64,000 bases of DNA from Nitrosopumilus sp. LS_AOA (lineage in GTDB: Archaea; Thermoproteota; Nitrososphaeria; Nitrososphaerales; Nitrosopumilaceae), in NCBI GenBank assembly GCA_001543015.1, contig LFLC01000010.1:19822-83821 (forward strand), given 5' to 3'. Of this stretch, positions 28,056 to 37,465 are shown piece by piece. The notes below the pieces were generated by a model. The model worked only from the letters and a program-made list of their open reading frames with translations, was not told the origin of the DNA and searched no databases. The translations under genes and the position numbers were made by a program. Position 1 is the stretch's first letter; every line of letters begins with the position of its first letter.

Positions 28056-28439
28056 ATGGTATCAGTAATCGTAGTTGAAGATAATGTAGATTCAATGGGA
28101 GTATTATGTGAATTTTTACAAATCAAAGATTTGGATGTGATCGGTCGAGGGAAAAATGGCCAAGATGCCATAAAATTGTATAATCAGCTTCGTCCAGATG
28201 CAGTAATCATGGATGTAATGATGCCTGAATTTGATGGTTATTACGGTCTTGAAGGAATCAAAAAGAATGATCCCAATGCAACGGTAGTCATGGTAACAGC
28301 AGACAAGACAGATGCTACTAGAAAAAAATTGATGAAGTTGAATGCATCAGCAATCCTATACAAACCAAATGATGTAAACAAAATAAAGCCAACAGTGGAA
28401 AAATTAATAGATGAAAAAGTTCAATCAATCAAATTTTAA
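28056..28439 (+). CDS. stand-alone response regulator (CheY-like receiver)
   Basis: A 127-residue single receiver domain: acidic pocket VVEDN near residue 8, phosphoacceptor D53 in VIMDVMMP, Thr in MVTADK and Lys103 in LYKPND. No output domain. It must signal by protein-protein contact or pass phosphate onward. It is divergent from the membrane kinase at 26715-27962 across a 93-bp gap and probably functions with it. Confidence 0.9.
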   Translation: MVSVIVVEDNVDSMGVLCEFLQIKDLDVIGRGKNGQDAIKLYNQLRPDAVIMDVMMPEFDGYYGLEGIKKNDPNATVVMVTADKTDATRKKLMKLNASAILYKPNDVNKIKPTVEKLIDEKVQSIKF

Positions 28440-28510
28440 TAATTATTTGGAATTTGAAAAAATTTCACAATGCTCAATAAAGTAATTAGACAGAACAATT
28501 GACGTAATCA

Positions 28511-29236
28511 GTGCAAAAGAAATTCCCAGAAGCTGAAGTATTTGAAACAAAGAAAATGACATTAAAAAGTCCAATAATTTTTGCAGGATTTGTCGGTGCA
28601 GGGTTAGTAGGTCCTGTTGCAATAAATCACATTATTGAGAAATTAGAAATGGTGGAAATGGGAGTAATGAGATCAAAATATCTTCCACCATCTACAGTTT
28701 TTATGAAAGGTAGATTACGCCATCCATTTAGATTCTATTCAAACCAAGAAGGAACAGTATGTGCAATAATTTGTGAAATAACTTTGAGGATGGAGGGTCT
28801 TTATTCATTAGTGGCATCAATTTTAGATTGGGCAGCTGAAAAAGGATCAAAAGAAATAGTAATTTTAGATGGTGTTGCAAGTAATGAACACGATGATAAA
28901 GCGTATTGTGCTGCAGAAGAGGATCTAATCAGAACTATGGCAGATAAAGACATCAGCATGATTCCTCAAGGATTTATCACAGGAATTCCTGGAGGAATAT
29001 TAAATGAATGTCTTGTAAGAGAGATTCAAGGATTAACACTTTTAGCAAAAGCAGATAAAGTTGCACCAGATTCAGCTGCTGCTGCGACATTAATTGAGGC
29101 ACTAAACAGACTCTATGATATGAATATAGATACTACAGATCTTCGTAAAGATAAAGATAGAATTAATTCAGAATTTAGCGAATTATCTCAAAAATATGTA
29201 GAGCATAGAGAAGAGATTGCCGGTATGTACATGTGA
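28511..29236 (+). CDS. PAC2 family protein (proteasome-assembly chaperone-like)
   Basis: A 241-residue PAC2-family protein. Archaeal members resemble eukaryotic proteasome assembly chaperone 2 and the PbaA/PbaB proteins. Characteristic stretches are FAGFVGAGLVGPVAINHII near residue 30, EIVILDGVAS, and GFITGIPGGILNECL. The C-terminus is a helical charged tail. The start is GTG at 28511. It is the first gene of a run with purM. Direct proteasome involvement is inference. Confidence 0.82.
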   Translation: MQKKFPEAEVFETKKMTLKSPIIFAGFVGAGLVGPVAINHIIEKLEMVEMGVMRSKYLPPSTVFMKGRLRHPFRFYSNQEGTVCAIICEITLRMEGLYSLVASILDWAAEKGSKEIVILDGVASNEHDDKAYCAAEEDLIRTMADKDISMIPQGFITGIPGGILNECLVREIQGLTLLAKADKVAPDSAAAATLIEALNRLYDMNIDTTDLRKDKDRINSEFSELSQKYVEHREEIAGMYM

Positions 29237-29285
29237 TCGAAATTATAGGCAAATTCTTTTATTCACAATATAGGAGCATCAAACC

Positions 29286-30308
29286 ATGGTTCTGACCTAC
29301 AAAAAAGCTGGAGTCGATATTTCACAAATTAAACAAAGTCAAAAGGCAATTGGGAAATTAATTTCATCAACTCACAAGCTTCAGAAAAAAGCAAAAATGA
29401 CACATGGGTTTGGACATTATGCAGGAATTGTAGAAATTCCAGGTGGAAAACTTTTAGCAACACATACAGATGGAGTAGGAACTAAAGTGGTAATTGCAAA
29501 TATGATGAAAAAATACAACACAATAGGAATTGATTGTGTTGCAATGAATGTTAATGATATAATTTGTATTGGTGCAACACCAATATCATTTGTTGATTAT
29601 ATTGCTGCAAACAAAAATAATGTAGCAATTTTCAAAAAAATTGTTGAGGGTTTAGTTACAGGTGCAAAAAAATCATCCATGCCAATTGTAGGTGGAGAAA
29701 CTGCAATAATGCCGGATGTAATTGAAGGAAAAGGATTTGCATTTGATTTGGCAGGAATGGTTGTAGGATTATTAGATAAAAAAGATCTGGTTCTAGGGAA
29801 TAAAATAAAATCAGGAGATGTGATTATTGGGGCAAAGAGTACAGGATTTCATTCAAACGGATATTCACTTGCAAGAAAGGCATTATTAAAAAAATACTCA
29901 ATTAATGATAAAGTCAAAGGAGTAGGAAAAATTGGAGATGCAATGCTCAAACCAACTGAAATTTATACAAATCCAGTATTAGAAATGATTCAGAAATGTA
30001 AGATTAATGGTCTTGCACACATCACAGGAGGAGCATTTACCAAATTATTACGCCTCAAAAATATAGGATATCAGATTGATTCACTTCCAAAAATCCCACC
30101 AATCATGGGACTCGTACAAGAACAGGGCGTAAAATCTGAAGAAATGTACAAGACATTTAACATGGGTGTGGGATTTTGTGTGATTGCACCAAAAACACAA
30201 GTAACAAAAATCAAATCAATTTTCAAAAAATATAAAATTTCAAGTCAGGAAATTGGACAGGTTGTTTCAAAGAAAGGTGTTTTTGTAAATTCAATAAAAA
30301 TTGCTTAA
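29286..30308 (+). CDS. purM: phosphoribosylformylglycinamidine cyclo-ligase PurM
   Basis: PurM (AIR synthetase) closes the imidazole ring to give aminoimidazole ribotide in purine synthesis, using ATP. The 340-residue protein has LTYKKAGVDI at its start, the ATP site ATHTDGVGTKVVIANMM, IGIDCVAMNVNDIICIGA, the VGGETAIMPD motif and the HITGGAFTKLLRL segment of the C-terminal domain. Length is normal. It is monocistronic or weakly linked to the PAC2 gene 50 bp upstream. Confidence 0.95.
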   Translation: MVLTYKKAGVDISQIKQSQKAIGKLISSTHKLQKKAKMTHGFGHYAGIVEIPGGKLLATHTDGVGTKVVIANMMKKYNTIGIDCVAMNVNDIICIGATPISFVDYIAANKNNVAIFKKIVEGLVTGAKKSSMPIVGGETAIMPDVIEGKGFAFDLAGMVVGLLDKKDLVLGNKIKSGDVIIGAKSTGFHSNGYSLARKALLKKYSINDKVKGVGKIGDAMLKPTEIYTNPVLEMIQKCKINGLAHITGGAFTKLLRLKNIGYQIDSLPKIPPIMGLVQEQGVKSEEMYKTFNMGVGFCVIAPKTQVTKIKSIFKKYKISSQEIGQVVSKKGVFVNSIKIA

Positions 30309-30382
30309 TTTAACAATTACAAAATAATTTTCAACCTAATATCACCTTATATGACAGATTTCTCAAGGCAGGTAAGAGAATA

Positions 30383-31630
30383 ATGAGTGAGGCCCAGTTT
30401 ATTGAAACAATTATCGGTGTAGGTATTCTACTTTTTGCAGCTAAATTAATGGCAGAACTTTTCCTCAGAATGAAACTTCCAATTGTGTTAGGGGAATTAA
30501 TTGCAGGAATGATTGTTGGACCGTTTGCATTAGGAGGAATACAAATAGCTGATGGAAAACAATTACTGCAAATTAATGATGAAATTAGAATACTAGGGGA
30601 AATGGGAGCAATTGTAATTTTATTCATGGCAGGACTTGAAATGACTCCTAAAGAATTTCTCAAAGGAGGAAAAGCAGCGTTTACAGTTGGAACATTAGGA
30701 GTAGTTGTACCGTTCTTTGTAGGTCTTGCAGTTTTCATGGCATTTGGATTTGATGCATTACAGTCAATGTTAATTGCAACAGCACTTACTGCAACAAGTA
30801 TTGCAATTTCAATTCAAGTTCTAAGTGAATTTGGTAAAATAAAAACACCAGAAGCCAGACTCATAATTGGTGCAGCAATAGTAGATGATATTTTAGCAAT
30901 TGCAGTACTATCAGTTGTAACATCCATAGCAGGATCTGATGGAGGAATAGATAACATCGATCCTATTGAAGTCGTAATTACAATTTTACAGGTATTAGGA
31001 TTTTTTGCAATAATGCTCATTGTTGCAGTTGTTGTTATTCCAAAGGTAATCACACCCAGAATATGGAAGGCAAAAGGAAGTGTGGAGGGAATTGCTACTG
31101 CGGCGTTCTTTGGTGCAGCAGCTCTTGCAGGCTCCATTGGTCTTTCACCAATAGTGGGGGCGTTTGCTGTAGGAATGGCATTATCCACAACCAAAGTATT
31201 TGAGAAAATAGAAAGTTATGTTGGTAAGATAGGTTTGATTTTTGCTCCATTGTTCTTTGCAATTATTGGGGCACAGGTGGATCTGAGAGCAGTTGATTTG
31301 AATATTTTGATGTTAAGTGGAGTTATTATTTTAGTGGCAGTTACAACAAAATTATTTGGATGTGGTCTTCCAGCAATGTATTTTTTGAAAAGTAAATCAG
31401 CTGGAATGAAGGTTGGAATTGGAATGATTTCAAGAGGTGAAGTAGGACTTATTGTAGCAGGTGTAGGGGTAACTGCAGGAATTCTCACATCAGAAGTGTA
31501 TTCTACAATAATAATCATGGTATTAGTTACAACAATCATAACTCCAATTTGGTTAAAGATAGAATACAGGAAAGATCAAAATGGAAATAACGGTTCACCA
31601 AAAACAAAACCAGAACAAACTATAGAATAA
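30383..31630 (+). CDS. monovalent cation:proton antiporter (CPA2/Kef type)
   Basis: A 415-residue membrane antiporter with about twelve helices. Family landmarks are LPIVLGELIAGMIVGPFALG, FMAGLEM, the ion-site AAIVDDILAIAVL (paired Asp, electrogenic CPA2 type) and SRGEVGLIVAGVG. It exchanges Na+ or K+ for protons to control pH and ion balance. It ends in a short hydrophilic tail without the RCK/TrkA regulatory domain found in Kef proteins. Ion selectivity cannot be read from the sequence. Confidence 0.9.
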   Translation: MSEAQFIETIIGVGILLFAAKLMAELFLRMKLPIVLGELIAGMIVGPFALGGIQIADGKQLLQINDEIRILGEMGAIVILFMAGLEMTPKEFLKGGKAAFTVGTLGVVVPFFVGLAVFMAFGFDALQSMLIATALTATSIAISIQVLSEFGKIKTPEARLIIGAAIVDDILAIAVLSVVTSIAGSDGGIDNIDPIEVVITILQVLGFFAIMLIVAVVVIPKVITPRIWKAKGSVEGIATAAFFGAAALAGSIGLSPIVGAFAVGMALSTTKVFEKIESYVGKIGLIFAPLFFAIIGAQVDLRAVDLNILMLSGVIILVAVTTKLFGCGLPAMYFLKSKSAGMKVGIGMISRGEVGLIVAGVGVTAGILTSEVYSTIIIMVLVTTIITPIWLKIEYRKDQNGNNGSPKTKPEQTIE

Positions 31631-31708
31631 ATTCAGAGATAGTAAAATGATACAAAAAATGACCACTATGAAAGATATTTACAATAAGGTGAATTTAGGA
31701 TAAACAAT

Positions 31709-32377
31709 ATGACTGTAAATTATAATGAATTAACAAAACAAGTTCTCAACATATATCCAGAAGTAAAATTTGCAGGGATTGTCAACGTTAAAGGTGAAAT
31801 TGTTGCAGGCGGTCACAAAGAAAATGTCGAACAAATACTAGTAGGAGATGAAGTGAAAATGTCAATACATTATGCAATACAAAAAAGAGATCTTTATACA
31901 AATTTAGCATATAAAATAGGTCATGAAAAATCAGCAATTACTGAATTTGAAAAAGTAATACTGATCAGCATTCCAATGAATTCCAATGAGTTGTTTTTAG
32001 TTCGAACAGACATAGGAGTTAATTATTCAAAAATTATTGATTTCATTTATTCAAAAATAGATCCTCAAAAACACATTCGTGATGAGATCAATCTAATTCA
32101 AAATGAAATTGAGAAATTAAAAAATCTGAAAGTCAGTAAAGCGAAGAGAAGAGTGGTAAAGAGAAAACCAGCTAGAAAGACTGCAAAGAGAAGAGTGGTA
32201 AAGAGAAAACCAGCTAGAAAGACTGCAAAGAGAAGAGTGGTAAAGAGAAAACCAGCTAGAAAGACTGCAAAGAGAAGAGTGGTAAAGAGAAAACCAGCTA
32301 GAAAGACTGCAAAGAGAAGAGTGGTAAAGAGAAAACCAGCTAGAAGTAGCAAATCCAAAAGAAAAACAAGAAGGTAG
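31709..32377 (+). CDS. Roadblock-like protein with histone-H1-like basic repeat tail
   Basis: A 222-residue protein with two parts. Residues 1-~130 form an alpha/beta domain resembling thaumarchaeal Roadblock/LC7-like proteins (PEVKFAGIVNVKGEIVAGG, ILISIPMNSNELFLVRTDI). Residues ~145-222 are almost only K, R, A, P, T and V, built from four 14-residue repeats KRRVVKRKPARKTA plus a partial fifth. This tail resembles bacterial or eukaryotic H1-like DNA-binding tails (AKKxA/KRKPA). The protein probably binds DNA or RNA through the tail while the N-terminal domain dimerises (inference). The tail-encoding DNA is a near-perfect 42-bp tandem repeat. Confidence 0.7.
   Translation: MTVNYNELTKQVLNIYPEVKFAGIVNVKGEIVAGGHKENVEQILVGDEVKMSIHYAIQKRDLYTNLAYKIGHEKSAITEFEKVILISIPMNSNELFLVRTDIGVNYSKIIDFIYSKIDPQKHIRDEINLIQNEIEKLKNLKVSKAKRRVVKRKPARKTAKRRVVKRKPARKTAKRRVVKRKPARKTAKRRVVKRKPARKTAKRRVVKRKPARSSKSKRKTRR
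32144..32344 (+). repeat. 42-bp in-frame tandem repeat (4 full + 1 partial unit)
   Basis: Five consecutive, essentially identical units encode the KRRVVKRKPARKTA tail of the 31709-32377 gene. The period is a multiple of three, so loss or gain of a unit changes tail length and charge without a frameshift. Near-identity at synonymous positions suggests recent expansion or ongoing homogenisation. Confidence 0.9.
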
Positions 32378-32433
32378 GCTCAATTCGAGTTGAATTGTTT
32401 AACGAATTTATGTCTAAATTACTATGAAAACTC

Positions 32434-34020
32434 ATGAATAAACTGAATCCTGCACTTGCCAAGGCATGTAGTGAAATTACTCAAAATCTTCTAACAATTA
32501 ATCAACCCAGTAAAAAACAAGTCAAAGAAGAAATCATCAAAATCTGTACAAAATATGCACTTGAGAGGATTCCTAGAAACTATGAGATTCTATCAACAGT
32601 AAAAGATTCAGATTTTGAAAAATTAAAAAATGTATTACTAAGAAAGCCAACAAAAACAGCATCAGGTGTTTCAGTGGTTGCATTAATGCCAAAACCATAT
32701 GCATGTCCACATGGCCGATGCACATATTGTCCAGGCGGAATAGAATTTAATTCTCCAAACAGTTACACAGGAAAAGAACCATCATCACTAAATGCGATTG
32801 AAAATGATTTTGATCCTAAATTACAAATTACATCAAAGATTGAGAAATTAATTTCGTTTGGGCATGATCCAAGTAAAATGGAAATTGTTATTGTGGGTGG
32901 AACATTTCTATTTATGCCAAAAGACTATCAAAAAGATTTCATAAAATCATGTTATGATGCATTAAATGGAACAAACTCAAATAATTTAGAAGAAGCAAAA
33001 TCAAATAATGAACATGCTTCAATTAGAAATGTCGGATTCACAATTGAGACAAAGCCAGACTATTGTAAAAAAGAGCATGTTGATTTAATGCTAAGTTATG
33101 GAATAACAAGAGTTGAGATAGGAGTACAATCATTACAAGAAAGAGTTTATGAAATTGTTAACAGAGGTCATAACTATAATGACGTATTAGAATCATTTCA
33201 AATTTCAAAAGATGCAGGATACAAAATTGTTGCACATATGATGCCGGGATTACCTACAATGACACCAGAAGGAGACATTGCAGATTTTAAAAAATTATTT
33301 TCAGATTCAGAATTACGTCCAGATATGTTGAAAATTTATCCTTCTCTAGTAATTGAAAATACCCCATTGTATGAAGAGTACAAGCAAGGAAAGTACACAC
33401 CATATTCTGATGAAGATATGATCAAAGTTCTAACAGAAGCTAAGAGAAATGTTCCAAAATGGGTTAGAATAATGAGAATTCAAAGGGAAATTTCTCCAAA
33501 AGAGATCATTGCAGGTCCAAAATCAGGCAATTTGAGACAAATTGTTCATCAAAATCTTGCAAAATTAGGAATATCATGCAAATGTATCAGATGTAGAGAA
33601 GTAGGACTATCTAACAAGAAAGCAGATGTAGGAGATGTAAAATTGATCAGAATTAACTATGAGTCATCAGGAGGAAAAGAAGTGTTTTTGTCATATGAGG
33701 ACAAAAATGAATCAATTTATGGATTTTTGAGATTACGAAAACCTAGTGTAGATGCACATAGAGATGAAATTGATCAAGACACATGTATCGTTAGAGAGAT
33801 TCATGTATATGGAAAATCTTTGAAACTAGGAGAAAAAGGAGATAGTGAAATACAACATTCAGGTCTAGGAAAAAATTTGATGAAGGAAGCTGAAAAAATA
33901 TCTAAAGAAGAATTTGATGCAAAGAAAATTTTAGTGATTAGTGCTGTAGGTACAAGAGAGTATTATCAAAAATTAGGGTATTCGTTATATGGACCATACA
34001 TGTCCAAATCATTGAATTAG
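32434..34020 (+). CDS. elp3: Elp3-type tRNA uridine(34) acetyltransferase/radical SAM protein
   Basis: A 528-residue archaeal Elp3, which modifies the wobble uridine (cm5U-type) of tRNAs. The N-terminal radical SAM domain carries the cluster motif CPHGRCTYCPGG (~residues 90-101) and VIVGGTFLFMP. The middle contains the zinc region SCKCIRCREVG. The C-terminal GNAT acetyltransferase domain (~390-528) has REIHVYGKS, the acetyl-CoA loop QHSGLGKNLM and YYQKLGYSLYGPYM. Length and domain order match the family. It is 9 bp upstream of lysS on the same strand, an apparent translation-related operon. Confidence 0.93.
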   Translation: MNKLNPALAKACSEITQNLLTINQPSKKQVKEEIIKICTKYALERIPRNYEILSTVKDSDFEKLKNVLLRKPTKTASGVSVVALMPKPYACPHGRCTYCPGGIEFNSPNSYTGKEPSSLNAIENDFDPKLQITSKIEKLISFGHDPSKMEIVIVGGTFLFMPKDYQKDFIKSCYDALNGTNSNNLEEAKSNNEHASIRNVGFTIETKPDYCKKEHVDLMLSYGITRVEIGVQSLQERVYEIVNRGHNYNDVLESFQISKDAGYKIVAHMMPGLPTMTPEGDIADFKKLFSDSELRPDMLKIYPSLVIENTPLYEEYKQGKYTPYSDEDMIKVLTEAKRNVPKWVRIMRIQREISPKEIIAGPKSGNLRQIVHQNLAKLGISCKCIRCREVGLSNKKADVGDVKLIRINYESSGGKEVFLSYEDKNESIYGFLRLRKPSVDAHRDEIDQDTCIVREIHVYGKSLKLGEKGDSEIQHSGLGKNLMKEAEKISKEEFDAKKILVISAVGTREYYQKLGYSLYGPYMSKSLN

Positions 34021-34029
34021 TGAAAAGAA

Positions 34030-35619
34030 ATGACAGAACTAAAAATTATCGGAAAAGGGACTTGGATTGATAAATTAGCATCAGAGTTACTAGAGCGTGA
34101 AAAAGTTCTTGGAAGGAGTACAGATATTTTAAGAGTAGAAAGTGGTCTAGGGGCATCAGGAATTCCACATATTGGAAGTCTAGGTGATGCAGTAAGAGCA
34201 TACGGAGTTAAGTTAGCATTAGAAAACTTGGGATACAAGTCAGAACTAATTGCATACTCTGATGACCTTGATGGATTAAGAAAAATTCCAGAAGGAATGC
34301 AAGAGTTTGGTTTAGAAGAACATATTGCAAAACCAGTATCACTTATTCCAGATCCTTATGGATGTCATGACTCTTACGGAATGCACATGAGTAGTATTCT
34401 ATTAGATGGATTAGAGAAGGTTGGAATAAAATATGAATTTAGACGGGCAGTTGATACTTACAAACAAGGATTACTAAAAGATCAAATACACACAATATTA
34501 CAAAACAGTTCAAAAATTGGAGACAAAATTTCAGAACTTGTAGGACAAGAAAAATATCAAAAATACTTACCATATTTTCCAGTTTGTGCAAATTGTAATC
34601 GTCTCTATACAGCAGAAGCTACGGAATACATTTCAGATGAGAAGAAAGTGAAATACACATGTCATGATACAGAAATAGGCTCAAAAATAGTCAAGGGTTG
34701 TGGTCATATTGGAGAGGCCGATATTGGAAAAGACCTAGGAAAATTAGCATGGAAGGTAGAATTTGCAGCAAGGTGGGCTGCATTTGATATTAGATTTGAA
34801 GCATATGGAAAAGACATCATGGATTCAGTCAAAGTAAATGATTGGGTAGCAGATGAAATTTTAGAATTTCCACATCCTCATCATGTAAAATATGAAATGT
34901 TTCTAGATAAGGGTGGGAAAAAGATTTCAAAATCATTAGGTAATGTAATTACAGCACAAAAATGGCTAGAATTCGGTACTCCAAAATCAATTCTATTATT
35001 ACTATACAAAAGAATTACGGGTGCAAGAGAATTAGGATTTGATGACATTCCATCATTGATGGCAGAATATAATGAGCTTGAAGATATTTACTTTGGACGA
35101 ATCAAAGTAGACAATCAAGCAAAATTGGTAAAATCAAAAGGATTATTTGAATATGTAAATCTACTAAATCCTCCAAAGCAGTCAAGTACACATGTAAACT
35201 ATAGGTTAGTAGTTGAATTAACAAAAATTTTCAAAGAAAACAGAGGAGAAAGAGTAATGAAGAAATTATTAGATTATGGTGTAATAAAAAATCCAGAATC
35301 AGAAATAGAAAAACTCATTGTACTTGCAGGTAATTTCTCAGATGAATTTGATGAGCAAGAAAAAATTAAAGTGGATTTGGATGATACTACAAAAAATGCA
35401 TTGAAATTACTAGTTGATGCATTAAAAGGGGATGATGAATTAGAAGATATTCAAAATACAATATACCAAATTGCAAAATCAAATGATGTACAACCAAAAG
35501 ATTTCTTTAAAATATTATATCAAATAATTTTAGGAACATCAAGAGGTCCAAAGATTGGACCATTTATTGCAGATATTGGAAGAAAACAAGTAGCAAAAAC
35601 ACTTTCAGAGTACACATAG
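34030..35619 (+). CDS. lysS: lysyl-tRNA synthetase, class I
   Basis: Charges tRNA-Lys with lysine. At 529 residues it is a class I LysRS, the form used by most archaea, not the bacterial class II enzyme. The class I signatures are visible: GIPHIGSLGD (HIGH equivalent, ~residue 46) and GGKKISKSLGN (KMSKS equivalent, ~residue 300). A zinc-binding segment with CANCNRLY and later CxxxxxxGCGH lies between them. A helical anticodon-binding domain completes the C-terminus. It follows elp3 by 9 bp and precedes a small membrane protein by 2 bp, giving a three-gene operon. Confidence 0.95.
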   Translation: MTELKIIGKGTWIDKLASELLEREKVLGRSTDILRVESGLGASGIPHIGSLGDAVRAYGVKLALENLGYKSELIAYSDDLDGLRKIPEGMQEFGLEEHIAKPVSLIPDPYGCHDSYGMHMSSILLDGLEKVGIKYEFRRAVDTYKQGLLKDQIHTILQNSSKIGDKISELVGQEKYQKYLPYFPVCANCNRLYTAEATEYISDEKKVKYTCHDTEIGSKIVKGCGHIGEADIGKDLGKLAWKVEFAARWAAFDIRFEAYGKDIMDSVKVNDWVADEILEFPHPHHVKYEMFLDKGGKKISKSLGNVITAQKWLEFGTPKSILLLLYKRITGARELGFDDIPSLMAEYNELEDIYFGRIKVDNQAKLVKSKGLFEYVNLLNPPKQSSTHVNYRLVVELTKIFKENRGERVMKKLLDYGVIKNPESEIEKLIVLAGNFSDEFDEQEKIKVDLDDTTKNALKLLVDALKGDDELEDIQNTIYQIAKSNDVQPKDFFKILYQIILGTSRGPKIGPFIADIGRKQVAKTLSEYT

Positions 35620-35621
35620 TC

Positions 35622-35822
35622 ATGGTTCATGGAGACCACAATAAATCAAGAAACAATGGGAGTTTTGCACTGATAATTTTAGGTGCATTGATGTTAATTA
35701 TTGGGCCCCAAGAAGCAATTGTTCCAAAAAGTTTGAGCGTATTTGTATGGGTTGGAGGTATAATTATTGGTAGTATTGGATTTTATCTGAAATTTTTTAG
35801 AGGTAGAATAAAACAAAGATAA
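35622..35822 (+). CDS. small two-helix membrane protein, 66 aa
   Basis: A 66-residue protein starting 2 bp after the lysS stop. A hydrophilic start (MVHGDHNKSRNNGS) precedes two hydrophobic helices (~15-31 and ~40-56) and a basic end RGRIKQR, giving a membrane hairpin by the positive-inside rule. No named family recognised. It is surely co-transcribed with lysS, but a functional link is not implied. Confidence 0.6.
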   Translation: MVHGDHNKSRNNGSFALIILGALMLIIGPQEAIVPKSLSVFVWVGGIIIGSIGFYLKFFRGRIKQR

Positions 35823-35859
35823 AGAAAGGTTCATCTTTTAGAAAAAATCGGGAAGAAAT

Positions 35860-36642
35860 ATGGGGCTTTTTGGTAAAAAGAAATTAGATGATACAGTATC
35901 TGAAAAAAATGAAGAGCCAATACTAAATGAAGAGAGGGAATCAAAAATTGAAGACTTGGAAAAAGTATACAGTACAAAACAAGATGAAATTAATGAGATA
36001 ACAGAAAAAATTCAAACTGTAAAAGAAGAATACGATGAAATTGTTAGTAATTTAATGTTAGTCAAAAAAGAACATAATCAAAAAAGAATGGAATTAGATA
36101 TTATTTTACGAGAATACAAAGAGGTTAAAGAAAAAATTAAAAATTCTGAGCAAATTAAAGATTCAAAATCAATTAATCAATTTAAAAAAACTGAAGAAGA
36201 TCTCACAACTATAAAAGATAATCTTGAAAATAAAAAAGAAAAATTAGAGGAAAAAATTAATGAATATGATGAAATTGTAAAAAAAATTACAAAAGAACAA
36301 TCCATTCTACACATTATAAAAAAGCAACAATTAGAATCTAAAAAAGAACTAGAAGATGCAAATTCTAGATTATACAATGCAAAAACAGAATTAGAGAAAA
36401 AAGATCAATTTCAAGAAACAGAAGTTCTTTCTTTAAAAGAAAAAGAATTCATAGAGGGAGATAATGGCAATATTCAAAATTCTGCAAGTGTAATTGAGGC
36501 AGCAAGTGTTGTTGTAGGCTCATTAAAATCAAAACTCAACACAACACAAAAAGAACTAGAAACAATTCAGTTACAATTAGAAAAAGAAATAGAAGAGCAT
36601 AAAAAAACCAGAAAAGAATTAGAAAAATTAAAAAAAACCTAA
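35860..36642 (+). CDS. cytoplasmic coiled-coil protein, 260 aa
   Basis: A 260-residue protein, almost entirely charged helix. It starts MGLFGKKKLDDTV and continues as heptad-rich coiled coil from ~25 to 180 and again from ~220 to the end, with a short break around ENDNG-like residues (EGDNGNIQNSASVIEAASVV, ~195-215). No enzymatic motif and no signal peptide. Such proteins may organise the cytoplasm or act in segregation; this is unproven. The break with small residues is the only feature unlike simple coiled coil. Confidence 0.6.
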   Translation: MGLFGKKKLDDTVSEKNEEPILNEERESKIEDLEKVYSTKQDEINEITEKIQTVKEEYDEIVSNLMLVKKEHNQKRMELDIILREYKEVKEKIKNSEQIKDSKSINQFKKTEEDLTTIKDNLENKKEKLEEKINEYDEIVKKITKEQSILHIIKKQQLESKKELEDANSRLYNAKTELEKKDQFQETEVLSLKEKEFIEGDNGNIQNSASVIEAASVVVGSLKSKLNTTQKELETIQLQLEKEIEEHKKTRKELEKLKKT

Positions 36643-36654
36643 ATCACTGAATAA

Positions 36655-37101
36655 TCATAAATCATTAAAATATTTTTTCCATTTTAATTTTATTTCTTGC
36701 TCAGAAATCCCCATATCATATAAGGGTGAAGTTACAGTAGATACATCAGAAACAGTTACCAATATAATTTCATGAATAATACTTTTAATTCCAATATTTT
36801 TGTAATATGATAAAATTTCATCATACATTTGCCCATCATTTAAAATTCTGGCGGCACCTTTGAACAAATAACCTCTTCTCAAAAGAGGATCAATTACATT
36901 AATTTCAACATCAGGATTGTTTTTTAAATTATTTACAGTGTCAGGTGAGCGAATATTTGCAAATGCCAAAAATTCTGAGGTCCAACCAATAATTGTTCCC
37001 TTGGGGGAAATGTTAGGTGTTCCATCAAGGGATACAGTTGCAACAAAACCTAGTTTCTGTTGTTCCAAAAAGTCCTTTATTTCTTGAGTGATAATTGACA
37101 T
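36655..37101 (-). CDS. pyridoxamine 5'-phosphate oxidase-related FMN/F420-binding protein
   Basis: A 148-residue split-barrel flavoprotein of the PPOX class: LGFVATVSLDGTPNISPKGT near the N-terminus (the nucleotide-phosphate-binding strand pair), FANIRSPDTVNNLKNNPDV, and FKGAARIL. Members bind FMN or F420 and carry out redox reactions. With F420 genes in the same genome, an F420-linked reductase is possible but not shown. Length is normal for the short PPOX family. Confidence 0.82.
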   Translation of the reverse strand: MSIITQEIKDFLEQQKLGFVATVSLDGTPNISPKGTIIGWTSEFLAFANIRSPDTVNNLKNNPDVEINVIDPLLRRGYLFKGAARILNDGQMYDEILSYYKNIGIKSIIHEIILVTVSDVSTVTSPLYDMGISEQEIKLKWKKYFNDL

Positions 37102-37140
37102 GACAAATAGAAATAATTACAAGATAATTAATTTTCAGTA

Positions 37141-37239
37141 TTATCGCATAAACTCTGCCATCTCTATTGAAAAGAAAAAGAAGCCAATCATACCACCAAT
37201 AATTCCAATCCAAGCTGCAATTTTTTTAGATTTAGACAT
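37141..37239 (-). CDS. single-helix small membrane protein, 32 aa
   Basis: A short frame beginning MSKSKKIAAWIG and continuing into one hydrophobic helix (IGGMIGFFFFSIEMAEFM) before the stop. A longer frame extending upstream to 37422 is possible, but its extra part is low-complexity and overlaps an opposite-strand gene, so the short form starting at ATG 37239 is preferred. Function unknown. Confidence 0.4.
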   Translation of the reverse strand: MSKSKKIAAWIGIIGGMIGFFFFSIEMAEFMR

Positions 37240-37321
37240 ATGACAAAATATCATGCACATACTATTGAATCTAATTGAATTTTTTAGACAGTTATAATTA
37301 CAATAAAAAGAATCACCAGTA

Positions 37322-37465
37322 TTGGCTAGCATCAAAGATATTGGAAAATTTTTTGTATTCATAGTTGTAGGCCTTGGAACCATAATTGTAGGCTCATTTA
37401 TGATTAGAGGTACAATGCACATGTGGGATAATCCAGAAAAAAAAGACGATGAAAAAAAGGACTAA
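37322..37465 (+). CDS. single-helix small membrane protein, 47 aa
   Basis: A 47-residue frame starting with TTG at 37322: a short start, one helix (FFVFIVVGLGTIIVGSFMI) and a charged tail (NPEKKDDEKKD). It overlaps the next gene's ATG (37449) by 17 bp in another frame, consistent with translational coupling. No family recognised. Confidence 0.45.
   Translation: MASIKDIGKFFVFIVVGLGTIIVGSFMIRGTMHMWDNPEKKDDEKKD

Noticed and set aside
30331..31539. Minus-strand frames inside the cation antiporter gene
   Set aside because: Pro/Ile/Thr-rich shadow translations of hydrophobic codons; the plus-strand antiporter is complete.
32098..32383. Two minus-strand open frames rich in LFAVFLAGFLF and SLYHSSLCSL repeats
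   Set aside because: They are reverse-frame shadows of the 42-bp tandem repeat in the basic-tail gene.
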